Shown here: piece after piece, positions 51,890 to 60,119 of the stretch | How the letters are laid out: every line of letters starts with the position of its first letter | Position numbering within the stretch: position 1 is the stretch's first letter | Source of the DNA: Calditrichaceae bacterium | GTDB taxonomy: Bacteria > Calditrichota > Calditrichia > RBG-13-44-9 > J075 | Assembly (NCBI GenBank): GCA_013360445.1 | Contig: JABWBP010000010.1 | Coordinates: 1-64,000, forward strand | DNA: 64,000 bases | Reading direction: 5' to 3' | Program-made: the position numbers and the translations under genes | The notes under the pieces: generated by a model | Seen by the model: the letters and a program-made list of their open reading frames with translations, nothing else | What the model was told of the DNA's origin: nothing | Database searches by the model: none

Positions 51890-52780
51890 ATGGAAAACTT
51901 GTACGAAAAAATACGCTCCGGCCTCGCCTTCAACAAATTCGAAGTCCGGGAGCTTTTATTCGTCGAATATACCTGCCCGTTAGAGGATGAGGCATTCGGA
52001 ATCTGGACCCAATCGGATTACCTGATTCACGTGCTGAGCGGCCAAAAAACCTGGCGCACGCCCCGGGGAAGCTGGACCGTCGCCGCGGGAGAGACGCTTT
52101 ACATCAAAAAAGGCGCTGCCATCGTGGAGCAGTTTTTCGATGATGAGTTTTGCATGTTAGGCTTTTTCATTTCCGATGACTTCATTCGAAATATCCTGAA
52201 AGAGATCTCGGGGAAGATGGATTTCAACGCCGATCCAAAAAACTCCCCTGCTGCGGCAATCGAGGTGCATAATGATCCCCTGTTATCGGCCTATTTTCAA
52301 TCCATGCTGACCTATTTTAACGGCAGCCAGAAACCCTCGGATTTATTGTTGGAAATAAAATTGAAAGAGTTCATCATTAATATTCTAACCACTCCCCACA
52401 ATCCTTCGCTGGCAGCCTATTTTCAATCTCTGCTCGAGGTTGAAAAGTCCTCTATCCGGCAAATCATGGAAGCGAATTTCAATTTCAACCTTTCCCTGGA
52501 AGAGTTTGCGCGGTTGTGCCATCGCAGCGTATCGTCATTCAAACGGGATTTTAAAAAGCATTACAACCTCTCTCCCGGAAAGTGGCTGCTGACCAAAAGG
52601 CTCGAATATTCCGCCCATCTGTTAAAGAACAGCGATTCGAGCATTACCCAGATCATTTTTGAATGCGGATTCGAGGATTTATCGCACTTCAGCCGGGCGT
52701 TCAAAGAACAATTCGGCGTATCTCCCCTGAATTTTCGCAAAGATGCCGGGGCGAAGCGCACCCTCCCCGCTTCATTTTGA
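51890..52780 (+). CDS. AraC family transcriptional regulator
   Basis: The 296-aa protein has an N-terminal cupin-like sensing domain (FGIWTQSDYLIHVLSGQKTWRTPRGSWTVAAGETLYIKKGA) and a C-terminal AraC double helix-turn-helix with NLSLEEFARLCHRSVSSFKRDFKKHYNLSPGKWLLTKRLEYSAHLL and ITQIIFECGFEDLSHFSRAFKEQFGVSPLNFRK. The ligand is unknown. It may regulate the flavoprotein gene that follows on the same strand about 210 nt away, but no operator was recognised. Confidence 0.92.
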   Translation: MENLYEKIRSGLAFNKFEVRELLFVEYTCPLEDEAFGIWTQSDYLIHVLSGQKTWRTPRGSWTVAAGETLYIKKGAAIVEQFFDDEFCMLGFFISDDFIRNILKEISGKMDFNADPKNSPAAAIEVHNDPLLSAYFQSMLTYFNGSQKPSDLLLEIKLKEFIINILTTPHNPSLAAYFQSLLEVEKSSIRQIMEANFNFNLSLEEFARLCHRSVSSFKRDFKKHYNLSPGKWLLTKRLEYSAHLLKNSDSSITQIIFECGFEDLSHFSRAFKEQFGVSPLNFRKDAGAKRTLPASF

Positions 52781-52880
52781 TCTTCTCAGACAATAATTTG
52801 AACCTCACAGCAAAGCCTGGCCGGCTTTCCCTTTATATTTTTATCCCGCAACGGAGGAAGTATGCAGGAGGCGAGCGGGC

Positions 52881-52941
52881 AGTAAATAGTAGGCAACTTA
52901 ATGGTTTCTTTTTGCGTACTGCTTCCCGTTTACTGCCTACT
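52881..52941. repeat. Heptad repeat with inverted arms (AGTANNN / NNNTACT)
   Basis: AGTAAAT, AGTAGGC at 52881-52894 face GCGTACT, GCTTCCC, GTTTACT, GCCTACT at 52914-52941, all in 7-nt steps and complementary. It lies between the AraC regulator gene and the flavoprotein gene. Confidence 0.75.
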
Positions 52942-52990
52942 TATGCCGTAAACTTTGAAATTCTGATACAACACAATAGAAGGAGAAATC

Positions 52991-54127
52991 ATGCAAGCGC
53001 AGCTAAGAGCCATAGATATCCAATGGTTAGATGTAACCCACGATTTAGGCCGGGAGTTTGCGAAACGGGAGGCGGATTATGACCGGGAAGCCGCCTTCGT
53101 CAAAGAGAATTATCTCCGGTTAAAAGAGCGCCGCTTTTTCTCCGCCGCCATCCCGGCGGAATTGGGCGGGGAAGGGGTTCCCCATTCGCAAATGTGCGAT
53201 ATTTTGCGAGTGATGGCCTGGTACAGCCCTTCCACGGCGCTGGCGCTGTCCATGCACCAGCATCTGCTGGCCGCCAATATCTGGAAATATAAAAAAGGCC
53301 AGGGCGGTGAAGCAATTCTCAAAAAGGTCGCCGAGAACCAGCTTGTTTTGGTGAGCACCGGGGCGCGGGACTGGCTGGAGTCTAATGGGGAAATGCAGAA
53401 AACCGAAGGCGGCTACCTGGTCACCGCCCAAAAGCACTTTGCCAGCCAGTCCGCGGTGGGGGACCTGCTGGTCACCAGCGCTCCCTACCATGACCCGGAA
53501 TCCGGCTGGCAGGTGCTGCACTTTCCGGTTCCGTTCAGCTCTAAAGGTCTTACCGTAAAGGATGATTGGTACACCCTGGGCATGCGCGGCACCGGTTCCC
53601 ACACCGTAAAATTGGAAAATGTATTTGTCGCGGAATCCGCCATCGTTCTGCGCCGGCCGCGGGGAGAATTCCATCCCTTCTGGGCGGTAGTTTTGACCGT
53701 CGCCATGCCGCTGATCATGTCGGTTTACGTCGGCGTTGCGGAAAGGGCCGCTCAAATCGTCATTCAGCAGGCGAAAGGCAGCAAGCTGCGCAAGCCTCAC
53801 CTGCACTATCAAATCGGGGAGATGAATAACGAGCTGACCGCGGCGCAGGTGCAATTGCAGGATATGGTCAGGATTTGCAATAACTACGATTTTCAGCCGT
53901 TGGATCGCAACGCCCATGAAATTCTAACCCGGAAAACCAATGTCGCAAATGCTGCCATGCGGACCGTTGCCAAAGCCATGGAGGCTGCCGGCGGGCAGGG
54001 ATTTTTCAACAGTTTCGGGCTGGAGCGGCTGTTCCGGGACGTTCAGGGCGCGCAGTATCATCCCTTGCAGGAGAAAGATCAGCAACTGTTCTCCGGAGAA
54101 TTTCTTTTACGGGAAGAGGGAAACTGA
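52991..54127 (+). CDS. Acyl-CoA dehydrogenase-like flavoprotein
   Basis: The 378-aa protein has an acyl-CoA dehydrogenase fold: a helical N-terminus (FAKREADYDREAAFVKENYLRLKERRFFSAAIPAELGGEG), a middle beta domain (TAQKHFASQSAVGDLLVTSAP, LGMRGTGSHTVKLENVFV), and a C-terminal helical domain ending LERLFRDVQGAQYHPLQEKDQQLFSGEFLL. The RDVQGAQYHP ending is like the DszC/group D flavin monooxygenase branch, so the enzyme could be an oxidase or monooxygenase rather than a beta-oxidation enzyme. AAGGAG stands 5 nt before the ATG. It follows an AraC regulator that may control it. Confidence 0.87.
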   Translation: MQAQLRAIDIQWLDVTHDLGREFAKREADYDREAAFVKENYLRLKERRFFSAAIPAELGGEGVPHSQMCDILRVMAWYSPSTALALSMHQHLLAANIWKYKKGQGGEAILKKVAENQLVLVSTGARDWLESNGEMQKTEGGYLVTAQKHFASQSAVGDLLVTSAPYHDPESGWQVLHFPVPFSSKGLTVKDDWYTLGMRGTGSHTVKLENVFVAESAIVLRRPRGEFHPFWAVVLTVAMPLIMSVYVGVAERAAQIVIQQAKGSKLRKPHLHYQIGEMNNELTAAQVQLQDMVRICNNYDFQPLDRNAHEILTRKTNVANAAMRTVAKAMEAAGGQGFFNSFGLERLFRDVQGAQYHPLQEKDQQLFSGEFLLREEGN

Positions 54128-54244
54128 TGAGCGGCGTTATTCAGGTGCGACGCGCTTCTCCGGTGCGCCGCGCCTGTAAAACCGCTTGATTTGCTGCGTA
54201 TCCATTGTTAACATGCTTTCGGAAACCCAAAACGGCGATTTGCC

Positions 54245-54973
54245 ATGGAAGCATTCAAAGAAAAAATCCGGGAGGTTTTGCAGCAACCGGGGTTGAGCGA
54301 TGCGAACTTGCGGCAACGCCTGGCAGAGATGCTGGCGGGGCAGGATGTCCCCCATCGCATGACTTACGAAGAATTTTTAGCCTGGGCGGATGAAGATACC
54401 CTGGCTGAATGGGTAAATGGAGAGATTATTATGCACAGTCCATCATCAACCAGGCATCAGCAAATCGGAAAATTTCTGAATCAGGTCATCGGGCAATATG
54501 TAGAATCCCGGCAGTTGGGAGAAACGCTTCCTCCCCCTTTCCAAATGAAATTATCCAAATCCGGCCGGGAGCCGGACCTGATCTTTGTAGCCGCCGAACA
54601 CCTGAAACGGCTCAAGAAAACTTATTTGGACGGGCCCGCCGACCTGGTGGTTGAAATTATTTCCCCGGAAAGCGCCGGGCGCGACCGGGGAGACAAATTC
54701 TACGAATACGAACAGGCCGGCATCCCGGAATACTGGCTGATCGATCCGGAAAAACGCCGCGCCGAATTTTACCTGCTGGATAGCGAGGGCAATTACCAGT
54801 TAGCAATGGGCGGGTCGAAAGGCAAATTCGAAAGCCGGGCGCTGCCGGGCTTCTGGCTGAACCTCGAATGGCTGTGGGCGGATCCCCTGCCCTCCTCGCT
54901 GCGCATTCTCTCGGAGATCGCCGGCATCGATCCCTCCCTGGCGGAGAAGTTCGAAGAAGCGCTGCGGAAATAG
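54245..54973 (+). CDS. Uma2 family endonuclease-like protein
   Basis: The 242-aa protein has the Uma2 PD-(D/E)XK nuclease core: MTYEEFLAWADEDTLAEWVNGEIIMHSPSS, REPDLIFVAAEH, and DLVVEIISPESAGRDRGDKFYEYEQAGIPEYWLIDPEKR, with the catalytic Asp-Glu-x-Ser pattern. An N-terminal segment of about 35 residues and a C-terminal extension rich in SLRILSEIAGIDPSLAEKFEEAL flank the core. Uma2 genes are abundant in mobile and accessory DNA, and their role is not established. No Shine-Dalgarno is visible. Confidence 0.85.
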   Translation: MEAFKEKIREVLQQPGLSDANLRQRLAEMLAGQDVPHRMTYEEFLAWADEDTLAEWVNGEIIMHSPSSTRHQQIGKFLNQVIGQYVESRQLGETLPPPFQMKLSKSGREPDLIFVAAEHLKRLKKTYLDGPADLVVEIISPESAGRDRGDKFYEYEQAGIPEYWLIDPEKRRAEFYLLDSEGNYQLAMGGSKGKFESRALPGFWLNLEWLWADPLPSSLRILSEIAGIDPSLAEKFEEALRK

Positions 54974-55031
54974 TGTTCATATCCCTGAATCCTCAATCCT
55001 CGTGTCAGGGTTTTCAATCCGAAATCCGCAA

Positions 55032-55922
55032 TCAACACAACTTCCCTTTCGCCACCGGAATCACCTTTCCGCCTACCTGAACCAGAATGGTATCGCCGCG
55101 GTCTTCCGCTTTGAGCAGCAGCAGGGAGGGCCGCCCAATCTCGTAGCCCTGCTCCACCCGCACGTCGATGTACGGTTTCCCCCAATAGCGATACTTTGCC
55201 AGGTAGCAGGCCAGGCAGCCGTTGGCGCTGCCGGTGGCGGGGTCTTCCGCTATTCCGTAGTAATCGGCAAACAAGCGCACGTTCAACTGATTTCCGGGAT
55301 GGTAGGTTTCCGGCGCAAAAATAAAAACGGCTTTGGCGGGCAGGGTCTCGACGAAAGCGAAGTACTTCTTGTGATTTATTCTCGCCCGCTTCACCGCTTC
55401 CAGGGTTTTAAGGGGAACGATCAAAAACGGGGTGCCGGTGGAGATGATCTGGATCGGCGCCCGGGGATCGATATCGGATGGCTCCAGGCTCAACATTTCG
55501 CTGACCGCTTCGGCGTCGAAGGCCTGCGCCCCGAAGGTTGGGGGAAGCTGGGTCATCCAGAGCAGCTCCGGCTCGCCGCCGCGGTAGTGGAAATCTACCG
55601 GAATCTGGCCGGCTTTCAGATTCAGGGTAACCCGTTCCGCCGGCTGCTTCAAGATTTCCTGCTGAATAATGTAGGCCGTGCCCAGGCTGGGATGCCCGGC
55701 GAAAGGGATCTCTTCCGCAGGAGTAAAAATCCGCACCGGGTAGCCGCCGTTCTCTTCCCGCTCGGAGATGATAAAGGCGGTTTCGGAAAAATTCATCTCC
55801 CGGGCGATCTTCTGCATCTGCGCGGTCGCAAAATGGCCTCCCCCGCGGATCACCGCTAATTGGTTGCCCTGGTACTTCTGCTCCGCGAATACATCGACGA
55901 GATAGAGCGAGGGTCTTTTCAT
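55032..55922 (-). CDS. PhzF family isomerase
   Basis: The 296-aa protein has the two-lobed PhzF fold: YLVDVFAEQKYQGNQLAVI at the N-terminus, MNFSETAFIIS, VRIFTPAEEIPFAGHPSLGTAYII (family motif with the catalytic Glu-region), and VRLFADYYGIAEDPATGSANGCLACYL near the middle of the second lobe. PhzF-type enzymes isomerise or act on small secondary metabolites, with the substrate here unknown. The longest frame, to 55973, adds a leader; MKRPSLYLVDVF at 55922 is the family start. The next upstream gene on the minus strand is the SDR gene, 47 nt away. Confidence 0.9.
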   Translation of the reverse strand: MKRPSLYLVDVFAEQKYQGNQLAVIRGGGHFATAQMQKIAREMNFSETAFIISEREENGGYPVRIFTPAEEIPFAGHPSLGTAYIIQQEILKQPAERVTLNLKAGQIPVDFHYRGGEPELLWMTQLPPTFGAQAFDAEAVSEMLSLEPSDIDPRAPIQIISTGTPFLIVPLKTLEAVKRARINHKKYFAFVETLPAKAVFIFAPETYHPGNQLNVRLFADYYGIAEDPATGSANGCLACYLAKYRYWGKPYIDVRVEQGYEIGRPSLLLLKAEDRGDTILVQVGGKVIPVAKGKLC

Positions 55923-55969
55923 AGTGGATTTTCCTCTTGATAACACTAAAACACCATAACACCGCTTTT

Positions 55970-56695
55970 TCAAACCGGCAAACGAATAAACAGCCAGTCC
56001 GGCAGCGCCTTTAGCAGCCAGGCGACCGGCCGCCAGCGCCGGGGAACGTAGGCGAGGCGCTTGCGTTTGCGTATCGCGGTATAGATCTGGCGCGCCGCCG
56101 TCTCCGCCGATACCACCCAGAAGGGATATTTCCGCCCGCTGATCAATGGGGTATCGATAAAACCCGGTCTAATATCGGTCACGGCAATGTTCAATCCTAA
56201 CCGGGTCGATTTTTGGCGCAACGCCTGCATATACATCGAGATGAAGGCTTTGGAGGCGCAGTAGGCTGCGGAAATGCCGAATCCCCTCAGCCCGGCCACG
56301 GAGGAAATGCCCACCAGGTGGCCGGCGCCCCGCCGGGTGAAATAGTCCATCGCGACCCGGGCCAGGGCCACAAACCCGGCGACGTTGGTGTCGATGGTCT
56401 GCTGCTCCTCTTCCCAGCTGGCCTTGTGCTTGCTGATCCCGGCGTTGATCACCACTAACTCCACATCTCCCATTTCCGCTAACAATTCCTGCAAAACCTG
56501 CCGGGCGGAAACGGGCTGCGACACGTCCATCCGCCGGATATAGGCCGGCGGGGCCAATTCGCCGCGAAGCTCTGCTAACAACTCCTCCCGGCGGGCGGCC
56601 AACCCTAAAGTATATCCGCGCCGGGACAATTCTTTCGCCAGCTCCTTGCCGATGCCGGAGGAAGCGCCGATGATGATGGCTTTTTGTTCAGACAT
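55970..56695 (-). CDS. SDR family short-chain dehydrogenase/reductase
   Basis: A 241-aa Rossmann-fold enzyme. It has the cofactor motif IIIGASSGIGKELAKEL near residues 7-23 (TGxxxGxG type), MDVSQPVSARQV, VVINAGISKHKASWEEE, SSVAGLRG and the catalytic YCASKAF (Tyr and Lys). The C-terminal tail has VPRRWRPVAWLLKALPDWLFIRLP, which is membrane-proximal in character. The substrate is unknown. The frame extends to 56758, but MSEQKAIIIGASSGIGKEL at 56695 is the family start. The next gene on the minus strand is phzF. Confidence 0.9.
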   Translation of the reverse strand: MSEQKAIIIGASSGIGKELAKELSRRGYTLGLAARREELLAELRGELAPPAYIRRMDVSQPVSARQVLQELLAEMGDVELVVINAGISKHKASWEEEQQTIDTNVAGFVALARVAMDYFTRRGAGHLVGISSVAGLRGFGISAAYCASKAFISMYMQALRQKSTRLGLNIAVTDIRPGFIDTPLISGRKYPFWVVSAETAARQIYTAIRKRKRLAYVPRRWRPVAWLLKALPDWLFIRLPV

Positions 56696-56750
56696 ACTAA
56701 TCCTGCTCAGAATATTTACATACTCAACAAGGCTTAAAATTTGTTTTTTT

Positions 56751-56806
56751 GTGTTCATGTGTTCGAGTGCTCATGTAACTGAATACTTGAACACATGAAC
56801 ACACGA
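56751..56806. repeat. Octad repeat palindrome (word GTGTTCAT)
   Basis: Seven 8-nt units: GTGTTCAT, GTGTTCGA, GTGCTCAT, then a spacer unit pair, then ACACATGA and ACACACGA. It is the same word as the array at 10754-10823. It lies upstream of the SDR gene. Confidence 0.85.
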
Positions 56807-56896
56807 ACACAACGATAAAAAACGCAGCAATTAATCCTTGATGAGTATATCTGCTAATCGCCGCAATTTATACTGAAAAACAGCTCTGCACGCGCT

Positions 56897-57985
56897 TCAG
56901 GCCGGGCGATCTTTCCGCCACTGCCGGTAGCTGATCAGCAGCAGCGTGATCGCGGTCAGGGGAATCACAAAGAAGCTCATCACCCAACTGAAGAAGGGCA
57001 GGGCGTCGTGTTGGGTGGAGGACAAAATCAAGTAGGCGGTGTAGGCGATATAATACCCCAGGAAGAGGAACCCCTCCCAGCGGGAGATCCCGCTGCCGTG
57101 AAAAAAGATCGGCAGGCAGGCCACGGCCACGGCGATCATCACCGGAATATCGAAGTTCAACGCCGCCGGGGAGACGGCGATGCCGCCGGGGGAGAGGGCG
57201 CTGGATAGTCCCAACACCGAAAGAATGTTGAAAATGTTGCTGCCGATGACGTTGCCCACCGCCATGTCGCGCTCTTTGCGAATGCTGGCAATCACCGAGG
57301 CGGCCACTTCCGGCAGGGAGGTTCCCGCGGCGATGATGGTTAAACCGATGATAAACTCGCTCACGCCCATGGCCCGGGCAATCACTACCGCGCCGTCCAC
57401 CATCCAGCGGGCGCCTAACACCAGCAATCCCAATCCCGCCAGAACCATTATTAGATTGATAACCCACTGCCTGGCGGATTTGCGCTGCGGTTTTCCGAAT
57501 TCTTTGCCGTAATCGTCATTCTGCCCGTTTTTCTCTTTCCGGCTTTGAACAATCAAAAACACGGTATAGAGAATGATGCCGATAAATAAGATAACTCCCT
57601 CGACCCGGCTGATCCGGCCGCCGATCCCCAAAAAGAGCAGCAGAAACGACACCCCGATCATAATCGGCACGTCGAGCCGGATCAATTGCCGGGAGACCGC
57701 CAGGGGGGTAATCACGGCAGATAATCCCAGAATGAACAGCACATTGAAAATATTGCTCCCCACCACGTTGCCCAGGGCGATATCGGCCTGGCCGGCCAGC
57801 GCGGAGCGAACGCTCACCGCCAGTTCCGGAGAGCTGGTGCTGAACGCCACCACGGTTAAACCGATAATCAGGGGAGAGATACCTAACATGGCCGCCAGCC
57901 GGGAGGAGCCGCGAATCAGGATTTCCGCCCCCACAGTCAGCAGCGCCAGCCCGGCGAGGAACAACAGAAACGTCATCAAATCCAT
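56897..57985 (-). CDS. Calcium/sodium antiporter (CaCA family)
   Basis: The 362-aa membrane protein has two homologous halves of five helices. The alpha-repeats are present: GLTVVAFSTSSPELAVSVRSALAGQADIALGNVVGSNIFNVLFILG in the first half and GLTIIAAGTSLPEVAASVIASIRKERDMAVGNVIGSNIFNILSVLG in the second. A cytoplasmic loop (RKEKNGQNDDYGKEFGKP) separates the halves. It resembles YrbG-type exchangers. It follows the small TatA unit and is upstream of the SDR/PhzF pair. Confidence 0.94.
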   Translation of the reverse strand: MDLMTFLLFLAGLALLTVGAEILIRGSSRLAAMLGISPLIIGLTVVAFSTSSPELAVSVRSALAGQADIALGNVVGSNIFNVLFILGLSAVITPLAVSRQLIRLDVPIMIGVSFLLLFLGIGGRISRVEGVILFIGIILYTVFLIVQSRKEKNGQNDDYGKEFGKPQRKSARQWVINLIMVLAGLGLLVLGARWMVDGAVVIARAMGVSEFIIGLTIIAAGTSLPEVAASVIASIRKERDMAVGNVIGSNIFNILSVLGLSSALSPGGIAVSPAALNFDIPVMIAVAVACLPIFFHGSGISRWEGFLFLGYYIAYTAYLILSSTQHDALPFFSWVMSFFVIPLTAITLLLISYRQWRKDRPA

Positions 57986-58084
57986 AGTTACGCAACCCGA
58001 TTTTGTCCTATAAACCGTATGAGATGTATGTGATAGAGCATTCGCAAAACTCCGCCAGCGCCGGCGGCCCCGCTGAATACGCGT

Positions 58085-58201
58085 TCATTCTCGTTCTCGC
58101 TGCGACATTAAAATCCGCCAGAAGCAAAAAATAGTCATGCCGATAATCGAACCCCAGGCAAAAATTAAAAAACTACCTGCAAATCCGCCCGGGGCCGGCA
58201 T
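58085..58201 (-). CDS. 38-aa single-TM protein coupled to tatA
   Basis: A 38-residue protein (GFAGSFLIFAWGSIIGMTIFCFWRIL in its central part) with one hydrophobic segment from about residue 10 to 31 and a charged C-terminus SQRERE. Its ATG overlaps the tatA stop codon (TGATG), a classical translational-coupling arrangement. It is not large enough for most gene finders. The family is not recognised; the shape resembles the small accessory subunits of transporters. Confidence 0.7.
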   Translation of the reverse strand: MPAPGGFAGSFLIFAWGSIIGMTIFCFWRILMSQRERE

Positions 58202-58440
58202 CAGGATTTTTCATGGTTTTTTTTGTCGATGGTGGGTTCATTCGATTTTTTCGTCTCCGGTGAGTCCTTCTGCCGATCTACCTCTTTCTCCAGTTCCGAA
58301 AGGGTGGAGTGAAGCCCGTATTTGAATTCGTTCATGCTTCGCCCCAGGGAACGCGCCAGCTCCGGCAGGCGCTTTGCCCCAAACAACAACAGCGCGATGA
58401 TCAAAATGACCAGCACTTCCATACCGCCGATTCCAAACAT
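58201..58440 (-). CDS. tatA: Twin-arginine translocase subunit TatA/TatE
   Basis: The 79-aa protein has the TatA form: a single N-terminal membrane helix ([32 protein letters not shown]) followed by an amphipathic helix with conserved FGxKRLPEL, then an acidic/basic cytoplasmic tail. TatA oligomerises to form the pore for folded, twin-arginine signal proteins. GGAGG stands 9 nt before the ATG. No tatC is in the window. A 38-aa coding region is coupled to its stop. Confidence 0.93.
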   Translation of the reverse strand: MFGIGGMEVLVILIIALLLFGAKRLPELARSLGRSMNEFKYGLHSTLSELEKEVDRQKDSPETKKSNEPTIDKKNHEKS

Positions 58441-58584
58441 AAGCCTTTACCTCCGGGTTGACTTCAAAAAAGTTTCGTTCATGGAACCCTGCCGGTTCGC
58501 TATCCCTGGGCGGCGGCGCCTGCGGTGAGACGCGCGCCGGGGATACCATAGCGCCCGCTTGCGGGAGCGGACCCGGCAGATGTT

Positions 58585-58623
58585 CCTCACCCTGCCGGGC
58601 GCTTTCCGCCCGGCAGGGTGAGG
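58585..58623. repeat. Perfect 17-bp hairpin
   Basis: CCTCACCCTGCCGGGCG and its complement enclose a 5-nt loop. It is 13 nt from the stop of the 105-aa gene and may help end its transcript, but no T-run is present. Confidence 0.7.
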
Positions 58624-58635
58624 AAACAGGGGAAT

Positions 58636-58953
58636 TTATTGAAAGAAACGATTGAATAAAATATTGGTGAATAAAACCGCTTCATCTTTGCCGGGGTTGA
58701 CCTTGCGGCTGGAGAATTCCTGTTCCACGGCCTGGTAGGTTTCCTTCCAATCCTTGATGCTCTCCAAACGATGGATAAAATTCTCGTAATCGCTTTCCTT
58801 GCTCGCAAACAGCTTTTTGATAAAGTTTTTCCGCTGTTTCGGGTCGATCAGGGATTCGATGGACGGCAGCACTTTGCGGGTAGCGTTGAATTGGCCGTTT
58901 AAATCGATCTTAAAATTTTCTTTCGGATCGCTTGATCTCTCGAACAATCTCAT
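58636..58953 (-). CDS. Hypothetical protein, 105 aa
   Basis: A soluble, helical, lysine- and glutamate-rich protein (for example KQRKNFIKKLFASKESDYENFIHRLESIKDWKETYQAVEQEF). No domain recognised. GGAGGG stands 8 nt before the ATG at 58953, so it is likely real. A strong hairpin follows the stop. Confidence 0.7.
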   Translation of the reverse strand: MRLFERSSDPKENFKIDLNGQFNATRKVLPSIESLIDPKQRKNFIKKLFASKESDYENFIHRLESIKDWKETYQAVEQEFSSRKVNPGKDEAVLFTNILFNRFFQ

Positions 58954-58998
58954 GGGGGTTGCCCTCCGTTTACGGTTTTACAGGATACAGGATGAATA

Positions 58999-59037
58999 TT
59001 TCGACGCCCGCGCCTCTTTACTTTAGGCGGCGGGCAT
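58999..59037 (-). terminator. Weak hairpin downstream of the 75-aa membrane protein gene
   Basis: CGCCCGCGCC at 59005-59014 pairs with GGCGGCGGGC at 59026-59035 with one mismatch and an 11-nt loop. It is about 20 nt beyond the stop. No T-run. Confidence 0.35.
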
Positions 59038-59053
59038 TTTCCATCCCGGCGCG

Positions 59054-59281
59054 TTACGCCGCCCGGCGCGGTTTTTTATGCCCCTTGCCGGAAGGAACCG
59101 GGGGTAATTCCGATCCCCCCATCTTTGTGGTTTGAGCCGGCGCAGCCGGAGTCTCCTGGTCGCCGGTTTCGGCTTTTTTCTCATCTTTGGAGGTCAACAC
59201 GATATAAAAACTATATAATAACAACCCCAACAGCACCGCCCCCACTACCAGCGTCGAAGCATAGAGAAAAAACTCTTTCAT
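59054..59281 (-). CDS. Small membrane protein, 75 aa
   Basis: A single membrane helix (residues 4-31, FFLYASTLVVGAVLLGLLLYSFYIVLTS) is followed by a charged tail, KDEKKAETGDQETPAAPAQ ... GHKKPRRAA. The longest frame reaches 59395, but the ATG at 59281 has AAGGAG 9 nt upstream. No family recognised. Its neighbours are other small proteins of unknown role. Confidence 0.65.
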   Translation of the reverse strand: MKEFFLYASTLVVGAVLLGLLLYSFYIVLTSKDEKKAETGDQETPAAPAQTTKMGGSELPPVPSGKGHKKPRRAA

Positions 59282-59515
59282 GGAAAAGTCTCCTTCACAT
59301 AAAAAGTGGATTAACCAAACAACTCCTCCCGGCCGGGTCTGTCCGCCTGCGAGAACAGGCAAACCCCCTGCAGGGAGAGCCGGAATTTGGAACAAAACTT
59401 CAGTTTTACGCGGTGGGATGCAGATCCCGGCTTATCCGGGATTACACTCAACCCTTACCGAACATAAAACTCGATTTCAAAGTCTAAACGAGTATAAAAG
59501 AGGGGATGGAGGCGG

Positions 59516-59872
59516 TCAGCCTTCGGCGGTATAGTGGCTGGGGGAGTATTTGTAACAGACGATGGGATAATAAAAGTGTGTGTTGTGCCGGGAGTAGGTT
59601 TGTATCGGGCTTACAACCGGAAGTCCCAGGCGCAGGATTTCAAAAAAGCCTTTTAGCGAGGATACATTAAGGGTGTTTAGGGTTTTGCCTTTTTCTACCG
59701 TGACGGAATCTAAAATTTCCCAGGCTCGGAGGTCGGAGGCCAGCATGACCGGCTCGCCCCGGAAGGGCGTCTGCTCGGAAATCATCCGCGGGGCGGCCAG
59801 GGAGGGATGAAGCGAGACCGCCAGATGGATCGCTGCGGCAAGGAAAAGAATAAATCGGCTAAAGAGTTTCAT
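59516..59872 (-). CDS. Secreted hypothetical protein, 118 aa
   Basis: A signal peptide (LFSRFILFLAAAIHLAVSLHPSLAA) is followed by a small domain with LASDLRAWEILDSVTVEKGKTLNTLNVSSLKGFFEILRLGLPVVSPIQTYSRHNTHFYYPIVCYKYSPSHYTAEG. No family recognised. The longer frame to 59917 lacks signal-peptide character at its start. Confidence 0.65.
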   Translation of the reverse strand: MKLFSRFILFLAAAIHLAVSLHPSLAAPRMISEQTPFRGEPVMLASDLRAWEILDSVTVEKGKTLNTLNVSSLKGFFEILRLGLPVVSPIQTYSRHNTHFYYPIVCYKYSPSHYTAEG

Positions 59873-59961
59873 GCTGTTTTCATCCCTTAACAAACGACCG
59901 AATATACCAATTTGCATTATCGGAAAACAAATGAATAATTGAAGCGGATATCAAGATTTAA

Positions 59962-60110
59962 CCGTCAGGTGTCCGCCGTCAGCGGTCGCGGTTATGAATG
60001 AGATTTTTTTGAGAATGGGAATTCATCCCTCCGGGAAAAGTCTCATTTAATCCCGCGTGAAGTAAAGTAGCTTTCAGCTAAAGGCTGAAAGCTGACGGCT
60101 GACCGCTGAA
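59962..60110. repeat. Heptad repeat with inverted arms (NNGTCNG / NGCTGAN)
   Basis: Left: CCGTCAG, GTGTCCG, CCGTCAG, CGGTCGC from 59962 to 59989. Right: GGCTGAA, AGCTGAC, GGCTGAC, CGCTGAA at 60083-60110, complementary to the left. Between them is 60000-60080, which includes a hairpin GGGAATTCATCCC. It ends 10 nt before the next gene's stop codon. Confidence 0.8.
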
Positions 60111-60119
60111 AGCCGGTCT

